From: Chryseobacterium gambrini
GTDB taxonomy: Bacteria > Bacteroidota > Bacteroidia > Flavobacteriales > Weeksellaceae
Length of the DNA stretch: 64,000 nt
Reading direction: 5' to 3'
Assembly (NCBI RefSeq): GCF_900156825.1
Contig: NZ_FTOV01000003.1
Span: forward strand, 62,001 to 126,000
A program made the translations under genes and the position numbers. Every line of letters begins with the position of its first letter. Within the stretch, counting starts at the first letter, position 1. This document shows positions 33,661 through 41,290 of this stretch, one piece after another. The notes beneath the pieces were generated by a model. It was given only the letters and a program-made list of their open reading frames with translations, was not told the DNA's origin and did not search any database.

Positions 33661-35043
33661 ATGTCACTAATAAAAAGCATTTCAGGAATCCGTGGAACCA
33701 TTGGCGGAAAAGTAAACGATAATTTAACGCCGCTTGATGTGGTGAAATTCGCTTCCGCGTTCGGAACCTGGCTTCAGAACAATAAAAATAAAAAAGATTT
33801 AACCCTTGTTATCGGCAGAGATGCAAGAATCTCCGGACAAATGGTGTCTTCTCTGGTAACGGCAACTTTACAGGGACTCGGAATTAACGTAGTAGATTTA
33901 GGTCTTTCCACAACACCCACCGTTGAAATTATGGTTCCCGAACTGAAAGCAGACGGAGGAATTATTCTCACCGCTTCCCACAATCCGAAACAGTGGAACG
34001 CCTTGAAATTACTGAATGATAAAGGAGAATTCATCAGCGGAGAAAACGGAGCTGAGGTTTTGGCTTTGGCAGAAAGCGAAGATTTCAACTATGCAGAAGT
34101 AGACGATTTAGGAAAATATGAGACAAGAGAAGATGCTTTTGATATTCATATTCAGCAGATTTTAGACTTGCCGATGGTTGACGCAGAAGCTATTAAAGCT
34201 AAAAATTTCAAAGTAGTTTTGGATGCGGTTAATTCTACGGGAGGAATTGCAATTCCCATGCTTTTGGATAAATTAGGCTGTGAAACGGTAAAATTATACT
34301 GTGAACCGACCGGTCATTTTCCGCACAATCCGGAACCGTTAAAAGAACATTTGGGAGACATTTGTGAGTTGGTAAAAAAAGAAGGTGCAGATTTCGGAAT
34401 CGTTGTTGATCCGGATGTAGACAGATTAGCTTTAATCGACGAAAAAGGCGAAATGTTTGGCGAAGAATACACATTGGTTGCCGTTGCAGATTATTTGCTG
34501 AAAAATAAAAACGGAGTGGCGATTTCCAACCTTTCTTCAAGCCGTGCTTTAAGAGATGTTGCAAAAACCCACAATTCAGAATATTTTGCCAGTGCAGTAG
34601 GAGAGGTGAATGTGGTCACTTTAATGAAAGAAAAAAATGCAGTGATTGGAGGAGAAGGAAACGGAGGAATTATTTATCCGGATCTTCACTACGGAAGAGA
34701 CTCTTTGGTAGGAGTTGCTTTATTTTTAACCCATTTGGCAAAAGAAAATAAAACCGTTTCTGAACTGAGAGCAGGCTATCCAAGCTACTTCATGGGTAAA
34801 AAGAAAATCGAATTAACGCCGGAAATCAATGTAGATGATATTTTATCCAAAATGGAGAAAGAATATCAGAATGAAGAAGTTTCTATCGTTGATGGCGTGA
34901 AAATCGACTTTGAAAATAACTGGGTTCACCTCAGAAAATCAAATACAGAGCCGATCATCAGAATTTATACAGAGGCAAAATCTCAGGAAGAAGCCGATAA
35001 ATTGGGAGACGATATCATCGCAAAAATTAAAAGTTTAATTTAA
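33661..35043 (+). CDS. glmM: Phosphoglucosamine mutase / phosphohexomutase
   Basis: The enzyme makes glucosamine-1-phosphate for cell-wall precursors. The 460-residue protein has the four phosphohexomutase motifs: the active-site Ser in TASHNPKQWNA (Ser106), the metal loop DPDVDRLAL near 243, GEGNGGI near 329 and the phosphate-binding RKSNTEPIIRIYTEA near 422. The start is close behind the dinD remnant (3 bp). A glmM versus phosphomannomutase assignment is uncertain from sequence alone. Confidence 0.88.
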   Translation: MSLIKSISGIRGTIGGKVNDNLTPLDVVKFASAFGTWLQNNKNKKDLTLVIGRDARISGQMVSSLVTATLQGLGINVVDLGLSTTPTVEIMVPELKADGGIILTASHNPKQWNALKLLNDKGEFISGENGAEVLALAESEDFNYAEVDDLGKYETREDAFDIHIQQILDLPMVDAEAIKAKNFKVVLDAVNSTGGIAIPMLLDKLGCETVKLYCEPTGHFPHNPEPLKEHLGDICELVKKEGADFGIVVDPDVDRLALIDEKGEMFGEEYTLVAVADYLLKNKNGVAISNLSSSRALRDVAKTHNSEYFASAVGEVNVVTLMKEKNAVIGGEGNGGIIYPDLHYGRDSLVGVALFLTHLAKENKTVSELRAGYPSYFMGKKKIELTPEINVDDILSKMEKEYQNEEVSIVDGVKIDFENNWVHLRKSNTEPIIRIYTEAKSQEEADKLGDDIIAKIKSLI

Positions 35044-35055
35044 TCTGAAATAATA

Positions 35056-35084
35056 GCGGAGCTTTTTAGCTCCGTTTTTTTTGA
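35056..35084 (+). terminator. Terminator after glmM
   Basis: CGGAGCT pairs with AGCTCCG around TTTT, followed by eight T. Confidence 0.8.
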
Positions 35085-35369
35085 TGGAATGCTAGAAATG
35101 GTAAATATCCGAAGAGAAGTTCAATTCCTCTAAAATGCTTCCACTATTATGTTAAATTAACAATAACTCCTCCTTTTTTATCCACAATTCTTTGATGATA
35201 ATGATCTTTTTACTATCTTTCAGATAGAAATTTACGAAAATAAATGTCAAAAAAAATTCGCAACTTTGCATACATTTTGAATCATAAATTTCAGAAGTAA
35301 TATTAATTTAAAAAAGTTTGTCGAGGTTTGTAAGCATATTCAGACATTGGCCGACGAAGGATGTGAGTA
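35085..35369. other. Intergenic region and TPR gene leader
   Basis: About 285 AT-rich bases. A possible but imperfect -7 element (CAACTTTG) lies near 35262. No further structure is apparent. Confidence 0.35.
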
Positions 35370-36749
35370 TTGGAAGAGTATTTTGGAAATGAACTTGTGA
35401 AGAAGTTCGAAGAAATGATGGAAAATAATGATGAATTCTACTTTGATACAGAAGAATTGGAAGACATCATTGTTTACTACCTGGAGCTGGGAGACTTTAA
35501 TTACGCCGATATGGCGGTGAATTATGGTTTGAAGCTTCATCCCAATTCTTTGGACATTAAGATTAAAAAACTTGAAGTTCTTTTAGAATGGGAAGATTAT
35601 AATGCGGCGAAAGACCTTATCGATGAGCTGAAAGGTTCTTCAATGGAAAACACAGACTTTTTGGTATGCTATGCAAAGTATTATTCGAATTTAGGAAATC
35701 CTAAAAAATCCATAGAAATTTGTAAAAAAGCACTGGAGCTGAAGGAAGAAGAAAATTTTCTTCACAACTTTATTGCAGACGAATATGTAAATTTAGGAGA
35801 CCCTTTTAACGCTCTTAAACATTACAGAAAAGCACTGAAAGAAGATCCTACGGATGAATATTCGCTGGAAAATTGTATGGTGTGCTTTGCAGATCTTAAT
35901 AAGAGCGAGGAGGCAATTGCCTTTCTGAATGAATATCTGGACGAGTTTGCCTATTCTGAAGTAGCGTGGTTGGAGTACGGACAGTTCTATTTCAACAGGA
36001 AAAACTACGAAGAAGCAATAAAAGGATACGATTATTTATTGGCGATCAATTCCAACTCTGTAGGAGTTTATGCCAATAAAGCGGCTTGTTATGAAGCTTT
36101 AGGGCAGTATAAAAAAGCAATCGAAGTTTACGAAGAAATGCTGGAACTGGAATATACCAAAGCGTTTACGTTCTATAAAATCGGGCTGTGTTATAAAGCT
36201 CTGAAGCAGCCTATCGTTGCCTTAAACTTTTTCCAGAAATCCTTAAGAGAAGATCCGCAGTTCTATCTTGCTATGATGGAGCAGTCGTATCTTTACGAGG
36301 AAATGGGCGGAATGACGGAAGCATTGCATTTTGCAAGAGAAGCGACTTATCTTAACGAAAATAACCTTGATTACCAGAAAAGATTAGCATTTCTGTTCAT
36401 TGATTCAGGTAAGTTCGAGGAAAGCCTTTCATGCCTTAAAAAGCTGGTGGATGTAGAACCTTCAAGATTCTACAACTGGTATGCTTACTCGGAAGTTTTA
36501 ATGCTTTTGGGAGAATATGAAGAAGCGATTATCGTTTTAAAAGAAGCTTTAAGATCGCATAACAGAGCCGAATTGTATTATCAGCTCAGCAATTGTTATT
36601 TCAACCTTAAAGATCAGGAAAAAGGAGTTGAATCCCTTCAGAATGCACTGGAGCTTGATCCTTCTTTAGTAACGGATATGCAGAAAAAGTATCCTTTCAT
36701 TAAAGATGAGGTTAAAAAAGCGAAGGCAAAAGTTAAAAAGAAAAATTAG
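35370..36749 (+). CDS. Tetratricopeptide-repeat protein
   Basis: The 459-residue protein consists almost wholly of TPR helices, about eleven repeats with patterns such as GNPKKSIEICKKALELKEEE and LGQYKKAIEVYEEMLELE. It ends in a basic KAKAKVKKKN tail. There is no signal peptide, so it is a cytoplasmic scaffold. I take the TTG at 35370 as start because it opens the conserved MEEYFGNELVKKFEEMM segment and an in-frame stop lies six bases upstream. Confidence 0.85.
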   Translation: MEEYFGNELVKKFEEMMENNDEFYFDTEELEDIIVYYLELGDFNYADMAVNYGLKLHPNSLDIKIKKLEVLLEWEDYNAAKDLIDELKGSSMENTDFLVCYAKYYSNLGNPKKSIEICKKALELKEEENFLHNFIADEYVNLGDPFNALKHYRKALKEDPTDEYSLENCMVCFADLNKSEEAIAFLNEYLDEFAYSEVAWLEYGQFYFNRKNYEEAIKGYDYLLAINSNSVGVYANKAACYEALGQYKKAIEVYEEMLELEYTKAFTFYKIGLCYKALKQPIVALNFFQKSLREDPQFYLAMMEQSYLYEEMGGMTEALHFAREATYLNENNLDYQKRLAFLFIDSGKFEESLSCLKKLVDVEPSRFYNWYAYSEVLMLLGEYEEAIIVLKEALRSHNRAELYYQLSNCYFNLKDQEKGVESLQNALELDPSLVTDMQKKYPFIKDEVKKAKAKVKKKN

Positions 36750-36776
36750 TCATTTGATTTTCCAATGACACAATAA

Positions 36777-36806
36777 AAATCCTGCAGAAATGCAGGATTT
36801 ATTTTT
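36777..36806. terminator. Bidirectional terminator
   Basis: AAATCCTGCA pairs with TGCAGGATTT around a GAAA tetraloop, between convergent genes. Confidence 0.8.
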
Positions 36807-37689
36807 TGATAACATTTGTTTTTGTCCTTAAAAAGATGAGTCCGGCAATAATGATACTTGCCCCCACAAACTGTAAAGCAGAAAGCTTTTCGCCATCCAG
36901 AATTCCCCAGATAATTGCAACAATAGGCATCAGTAAAGTTACGGTTGATGCAAATAATGGCGTTGAAACTTTTAACAGACGGTAATTCATCATCATAGCC
37001 AGTCCGGTTCCGAAAATAGATAGAAGACTTACAAAAAACAGTCCCGTCAGATTGCTTTCATCAAAACTGAATGTCGAAAAAAATCCTGTAAAAGTTAAAG
37101 CAATTAAGGAAGGAAAAAATAAAACAAATCCAAACACAAAAGCTGATAAAACGGTAGAAGAAACATCCATAAGCTTGGATTTAACCGTTGTTGTGCTCAA
37201 AGCATAGCAAAAAGTCGCAAGCAGAAGCAGCAAAATAGGAATCAGTTTAAATTTTCCGTCTTCTCCGTCTCCGCCAAAAGCCAGTAAACAGACTCCGCTG
37301 AAACTAATTAAAGTCCCGATAAGCTGTTTTTTTGTTGTTTCAAACTTCCAGATCAGAGCGCCCACAATAATCACGAAAATAGGCATCATAGAATTGATAA
37401 TTCCCGCAATACTGCTGCTTACTTCTGTCTCTGCAATCGGAAACAGAAACATTGGAAAGAAATTCCCCGTAAAAGCCGCTAAAATCAGCCATTTTAAATG
37501 CTTTTGGGGAAACAGTTTGTATTTTGAAATTGCAACAGGCATCAGAATAATTCCTGCGATTAATACCCTCAAAGCTCCGACCTGATAAGGACTGAAATGC
37601 TCCAGAGATTTTTTGATCAGAATAAATGACGATCCCCAAATAATGCTGAGTACAATCAGGAGGATCCATTTTTCTTTATCTGCGTTCAT
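36799..37689 (-). CDS. EamA-type DMT transporter
   Basis: The 296-residue membrane protein has ten predicted helices in two EamA halves, with WGSSFILIKKSL near residue 18 and GALRVLIAGIILMPVA near 38. Drug/metabolite transporters export amino acids or other small molecules. The substrate is unknown. It overlaps the aat gene by 14 bp and is probably co-transcribed with it. Confidence 0.9.
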   Translation of the reverse strand: MNADKEKWILLIVLSIIWGSSFILIKKSLEHFSPYQVGALRVLIAGIILMPVAISKYKLFPQKHLKWLILAAFTGNFFPMFLFPIAETEVSSSIAGIINSMMPIFVIIVGALIWKFETTKKQLIGTLISFSGVCLLAFGGDGEDGKFKLIPILLLLLATFCYALSTTTVKSKLMDVSSTVLSAFVFGFVLFFPSLIALTFTGFFSTFSFDESNLTGLFFVSLLSIFGTGLAMMMNYRLLKVSTPLFASTVTLLMPIVAIIWGILDGEKLSALQFVGASIIIAGLIFLRTKTNVIKK

Positions 37690-38329
37690 TGTTTTCGTAT
37701 AAAATTTTTAAAAACTCTTTTTTAGGAATCATTCTGGCTCCCAAACTTTCAAGGTGGTCTGTGTGAGACTGACAATCGATAAGTTCAAGGCTGTTTTGAT
37801 ATTTTTCGGCAAAATAAATAAATCCGGCTTTGGAAGCATTGCTCACTTTTGCAAACATACTTTCGCCGCAGAAAACATTTCCAATCTGTAAACCATAAAA
37901 ACCACCGACTAATTCTTCATTCTGCCATACTTCAATGCTTTTTGCCAGTCCGTAATCATGAAGTCTCATGAAAACGTCCATTAATTCATCCGAAAGCCAT
38001 GTTCCGGTTTGTCCTTTCCTGCTAATTTCCTGACAGTTTCTGATAACTTCTCTGAAATTTTTGTTCTCCGAAAAAGTAAAAGTATTCCTGTTGAGAATTT
38101 TTCGCATCGACTTCGAGACTTTGATCTCTTTGGGAAACAATACAAATCTCGAATCAGGACACCACCAGAGAATTTCTTCATCAGGATTAAACCATGGGAA
38201 AATTCCCAACTGATAGGCAAACCAAACTCTGTCGATCGAAAGATCACCGCCAAAAGCAATCACTCCTTCGTGTCCGTCATAAACCTGTGGATCGGGAAAT
38301 GAAATTTCGTTTTCGTCTAATCGAACCAT
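37676..38329 (-). CDS. aat: Leucyl/phenylalanyl-tRNA-protein transferase
   Basis: Aat adds Leu or Phe to proteins with N-terminal Arg or Lys, marking them for ClpS/ClpAP degradation. The protein shows WFNPDEEILWWCPDSRFVLFP, GQTGTWLSDELMDVFMRLHDYGLAKSIEVW, GGFYGLQIGNVFCGESMF and ELIDCQSHTDHLESLGAR, all family hallmarks. The ATG at 38329 (217 residues) is preferred; another at 38347 would add six residues. Confidence 0.95.
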   Translation of the reverse strand: MVRLDENEISFPDPQVYDGHEGVIAFGGDLSIDRVWFAYQLGIFPWFNPDEEILWWCPDSRFVLFPKEIKVSKSMRKILNRNTFTFSENKNFREVIRNCQEISRKGQTGTWLSDELMDVFMRLHDYGLAKSIEVWQNEELVGGFYGLQIGNVFCGESMFAKVSNASKAGFIYFAEKYQNSLELIDCQSHTDHLESLGARMIPKKEFLKILYENNERR

Positions 38330-38388
38330 TTTCAAAAAAAATCCCACTTGATAAAGCAGGATTTGTATTTTCAGTGTTATCTATTGTA

Positions 38389-38766
38389 TTAGAAAGGCAG
38401 ATCGTCATCTTCATCATCTGCGAAAGGGTTCTCGTTAGAAACCGGGGAAGCAGACTGCGATGGCGCTGCCTGTGTAGGTTCTGAAGCATTATCGAATACT
38501 TTTTCTACTCTCCATCCTGTAATGGAATTGAAGTATTTTGTTTCGCCTTGTGGAGAAACCCATTCTCTTCCTCTGATGTTGATTCCTACTTTCACATTCT
38601 CTCCTTCTCTTAAATTATCCAATAAACTGATCTTATCAGACAAAAATTCTATGTTTATCGGTTGTGGATACTGCTCCTGCGTCAGAATCACCATTTCTCT
38701 CTTTTGGAAACCGCTCGCAAAAGTCTGAGCATCAAATATTTTCTTTACCGTTCCTTGTAATTCCAT
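38389..38766 (-). CDS. DUF3127 OB-fold (SSB-like) protein
   Basis: The 125-residue protein has an OB-fold at about 1-90 (GTVKKIFDAQTFASGFQKRE, INIEFLSDKISLLDNLREGE, GWRVEKV) and an acidic tail ending NPFADDEDDDLPF. That tail closely resembles the protein-binding tip of single-stranded DNA-binding proteins. It may bind single-stranded DNA or interact with SSB partners; this is inferred. Confidence 0.85.
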   Translation of the reverse strand: MELQGTVKKIFDAQTFASGFQKREMVILTQEQYPQPINIEFLSDKISLLDNLREGENVKVGINIRGREWVSPQGETKYFNSITGWRVEKVFDNASEPTQAAPSQSASPVSNENPFADDEDDDLPF

Positions 38767-38863
38767 ATCATATTAATTAACGCTGTAAAAGTAAGAAAAT
38801 CAATCGTAATAAAGGCTACGCGAAAAAAAAAATGTAAAAATTTTAATTTTTTTTCCTGAAAAG

Positions 38864-38894
38864 TTTGGAGGTAAAAGAATTTATCCTATCTTTG
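38864..38894 (+). promoter_or_regulatory. Promoter of the tRNA cluster
   Basis: TTTG at 38864-38867, a 19-bp spacer and TATCTTTG at 38887-38894 make a consensus Bacteroidota promoter 64 bp before the first tRNA. Confidence 0.75.
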
Positions 38895-38957
38895 CACCAC
38901 TGAAAACGACAAAACGAAACAAGTTCTTTTAAAAAATAAGTTTTCATCATAATCAAC

Positions 38958-39039
38958 GCGGATGTGGTGTAATTGGTAGCCACGCCAGACTTAGGATCTG
39001 GTGCCGAGAGGCGTGGGGGTTCGAGTCCCTTCATCCGCA
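38958..39039 (+). tRNA. tRNA-Leu (anticodon TAG)
   Basis: Acceptor GCGGATG pairs with CATCCGC. The anticodon stem CCAGA/TCTGG holds the loop CTTAGGA, a long variable arm is present, and the T-arm is GGGGGTTCGAGTCCC. The 3' CCA is not encoded. Confidence 0.95.
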
Positions 39040-39045
39040 CAGTAT

Positions 39046-39121
39046 GCGAAAATAGCTCAGCTGGTAGAGCACAACCTTGCCAAGGTTGGGGTCGCGGGTT
39101 CGAATCCCGTTTTTCGCTCCA
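39046..39121 (+). tRNA. tRNA-Gly (anticodon GCC)
   Basis: Acceptor GCGAAAA pairs with TTTTCGC. The anticodon stem CAACC/GGTTG holds the loop TTGCCAA, the T-arm is GCGGGTTCGAATCCCGT, and CCA is encoded at the end. Confidence 0.95.
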
Positions 39122-39126
39122 CGCCT

Positions 39127-39210
39127 GCCCTGGTGGTGGAACTGGTAGACACGCAGGACTTAAAATCCTGTGCCTCTTTTGGCGTGCGGGTTCAAGTCCC
39201 GCCTGGGGTA
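39127..39210 (+). tRNA. tRNA-Leu (anticodon TAA)
   Basis: The anticodon stem CAGGA/TCCTG holds the loop CTTAAAA, with a long variable arm and the T-arm GCGGGTTCAAGTCCCGC. The acceptor stem GCCCTGG/CTGGGGT contains three G-T wobble pairs. CCA is not encoded. Confidence 0.92.
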
Positions 39211-39211
39211 C

Positions 39212-39252
39212 TAAAACCCTCTGTAATTAATTTTACGGAGGGTTTTTATTTT
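39212..39252 (+). terminator. Terminator of the tRNA cluster
   Basis: AAAACCCTCTGTAA and TTACGGAGGGTTTTT pair with few mismatches and are followed by T. Confidence 0.7.
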
Positions 39253-39433
39253 TTATCAGTTTTATTCTTAAAACTTTAAATAATACATGAAATTGATTTT
39301 CTATGATTCTGAAAATTATTTTTCATTTTCTAAAAAGTAACTTTCCATTCTTCAATTTTTATTAATTACGCTTAAATCTAATATTTAAGATGAAGTTGAG
39401 ATTTTCAGGGAAAATAAAATAATGCAGATAATA

Positions 39434-39464
39434 TTTGGTGAAACTGTAATTTTTAATATATTTG
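39434..39464 (+). promoter_or_regulatory. Retron promoter
   Basis: TTTG at 39434-39437, a 19-bp spacer and TATATTTG at 39457-39464 form a near-ideal promoter. Transcription should start close to 39470, which is the first base of the predicted a1 strand. Confidence 0.75.
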
Positions 39465-39469
39465 AAAAA

Positions 39470-39679
39470 GATAGATCCTTGCTTTCTTTTTTAAGAAAAG
39501 ATGATGTTTCGTCATCACTGTAAAATTGCTTAGCTTACGGCACTACATACTATCTTTAATGGGGAAAATGGTACTAGTGGGTACCTTTTCAGTTCATTTT
39601 CCGGGAAAATAAAGGTACCCACTAGTACCATTTTCTGGGAGTTGATAGATATAGTCCTTGGAAAATACGAAGGTTTATC
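39470..39679 (+). ncRNA. Retron msr-msd non-coding RNA
   Basis: Ends: a1 (39470-39480, GATAGATCCTT) pairs with a2 (39670-39679, AAGGTTTATC). The msr part has two hairpins, TTTCTT/AAGAAA at about 39483-39498 and GATGATG-TTT-CGTCATC at about 39500-39516. The second is similar to the stem-loop of the E. coli Ec86 msr. A TTAGC word near 39529 could hold the branch guanosine. The msd part has a perfect 25-bp stem, 39564-39588 against 39611-39635, closed below by ACTAT (39549-39553) and ATAGT (39651-39655). Boundaries are predicted from sequence. Confidence 0.8.
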
Positions 39680-39684
39680 CAAAC

Positions 39685-39713
39685 AAGCCCTATAAACGAT
39701 AGGGCTTTTTATT
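39685..39713 (+). terminator. Terminator between retron RNA and reverse transcriptase gene
   Basis: AAGCCCTAT pairs with ATAGGGCTT around AAACG, followed by T. It would release the ncRNA while allowing some readthrough into the RT gene 17 bp beyond. Confidence 0.8.
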
Positions 39714-39729
39714 TATAAAAAACACAACC

Positions 39730-41244
39730 ATGTCACAAAACCTGAGCAGGCAACAAATTTATGACCGTATAAAAGCTTCTTCCAAAGACAGCTATATTTT
39801 AGAAGAAATGAAAAGGCTTGGTTTCTGGCAGGAAACTTCTACGCCTTCCTTGCCTGAGCAACTTATCCAAAAAGAGGTCGTTTTACAAAAAGAACTGCAG
39901 GAATTACTTGCGAAAGACCGAAAATACGGCAATCAGGAAGCAATGCTTCGCGAAATGCGCAAAAAGCGGATGCAGGAAGCAAAAGCTAAAAGGGAAGTAA
40001 CCAGGCAGAAAAACGAAAAAAAACGTCAGGAAAAAGCTGATCACTGGAAAGAATTGCAGCAGGAGCAGATTATTTATCTGGGCGAAAATGTTTCCAAAGG
40101 GCTTCATCAAATGCAGTCTGATACGGAAAAACTGGATCAGTTTTCACTTCCCGTTTTCGAAAATATATTAGATTTTAGCCAGAAATCGGGATTTAGTCTT
40201 TCCCAGATCAGATATCTTGCTTTTAACAGAAACGTTTCGGAAAAATCACACTACCATACTTTTGAAGTTTCAAAAAAATCGGGAGGGAAGAGAAAAATAT
40301 CAGCTCCAAAACCAAAGCTCAAATTATTTCAGCAATGGATTTTAGAAAATATTTTAAACAGAATCTCAGTAGGAGAGGTTGTTCATGGGTTTACGCCTAA
40401 CAAATCAATTGTTACCAATGCAGCGCCCCATCTTGGGAAAGATATTGTGATTAATATTGATCTGCAGGATTTTTTTCCTTCAATAAGTTATAAACGGGTA
40501 AAAGGACTGTTCTCAAAATTCGGATATTCTGAACAATTATCTACTATTTTTGCGTTGATCTGCACACAGGCTAACACAGAAGAAGTTTTGCTGGACGGGG
40601 TTAAATATTTTGTTCACAAAGGAGAGCGGTTTTTACCGCAAGGTTCCCCTGCAAGTCCGGCAATCAGCAATAGTATTGCCTATAAATTAGATAAAAGATT
40701 ACAGGGGCTTGCTAAAAAATTCGGATTTGCATACACGCGTTACGCAGACGATCTTACCTTTTCTGCTGGTCAGAATTCAGAACAGAATATTAACAGGCTT
40801 TTATACTTTGTAAAGAAGATTATTAAAGATGAAAATTTCACGATTCATCCGGATAAACTTCACATTATGAGACGGAAGCATCAGCAAAAAGTAACAGGAA
40901 TTGTAGTTAACGAAAAGCTGAATGTGGAACGGACAAAACTCAGGAAATTCAGGGCTCTTCTGCATAATATTGAAGTCAATGGATGGCAAAACCAAACGTG
41001 GGGAAAAGCGTATCATCTTATCAATGCTATTGAAGGATATATTAATTTCGTTAATATGGTAAATCCTTCCAAAGCATCAGTTTTTAAAGAAAAATTAAAA
41101 ACAATTGTAGCAAAACACGGAGTGCCTTTTGTTGAAGTTCAAAAAGTGATCCCAGACGTGGTAGAATTGCCTGAAGTTTTAGAACCGGAACAAGATGCGG
41201 TTACACCAAAAGAGGAAAAAACAGATTGGTGGAATATCTTTTAA
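39730..41244 (+). CDS. Retron reverse transcriptase
   Basis: The 504-residue protein has a basic coiled-coil N-terminal extension (about 1-115) and then a reverse transcriptase domain. It shows the retron-specific NAAPH motif (N230-H234), NIDLQDFFPSIS just after it, LPQGSPASP near 302, the catalytic Y338-A-D-D and the VTG motif (V388) in KVTGIVVNEKL. The enzyme copies the msd RNA into multicopy single-stranded DNA still bound to RNA. It lies directly behind its ncRNA and 46 bp before the WGR gene. Confidence 0.95.
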   Translation: MSQNLSRQQIYDRIKASSKDSYILEEMKRLGFWQETSTPSLPEQLIQKEVVLQKELQELLAKDRKYGNQEAMLREMRKKRMQEAKAKREVTRQKNEKKRQEKADHWKELQQEQIIYLGENVSKGLHQMQSDTEKLDQFSLPVFENILDFSQKSGFSLSQIRYLAFNRNVSEKSHYHTFEVSKKSGGKRKISAPKPKLKLFQQWILENILNRISVGEVVHGFTPNKSIVTNAAPHLGKDIVINIDLQDFFPSISYKRVKGLFSKFGYSEQLSTIFALICTQANTEEVLLDGVKYFVHKGERFLPQGSPASPAISNSIAYKLDKRLQGLAKKFGFAYTRYADDLTFSAGQNSEQNINRLLYFVKKIIKDENFTIHPDKLHIMRRKHQQKVTGIVVNEKLNVERTKLRKFRALLHNIEVNGWQNQTWGKAYHLINAIEGYINFVNMVNPSKASVFKEKLKTIVAKHGVPFVEVQKVIPDVVELPEVLEPEQDAVTPKEEKTDWWNIF

Positions 41245-41290
41245 TCTGAACCGAAACACATAAATATCAACATCTTAATTCATAAGATAG

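Noticed and set aside
39540..39660. Transposon end or attachment site formed by the 25-bp inverted repeat
   Set aside because: The arms are only 22 bp apart, sit between msr hairpins and a terminator ahead of a retron reverse transcriptase, and fit an msd stem much better.
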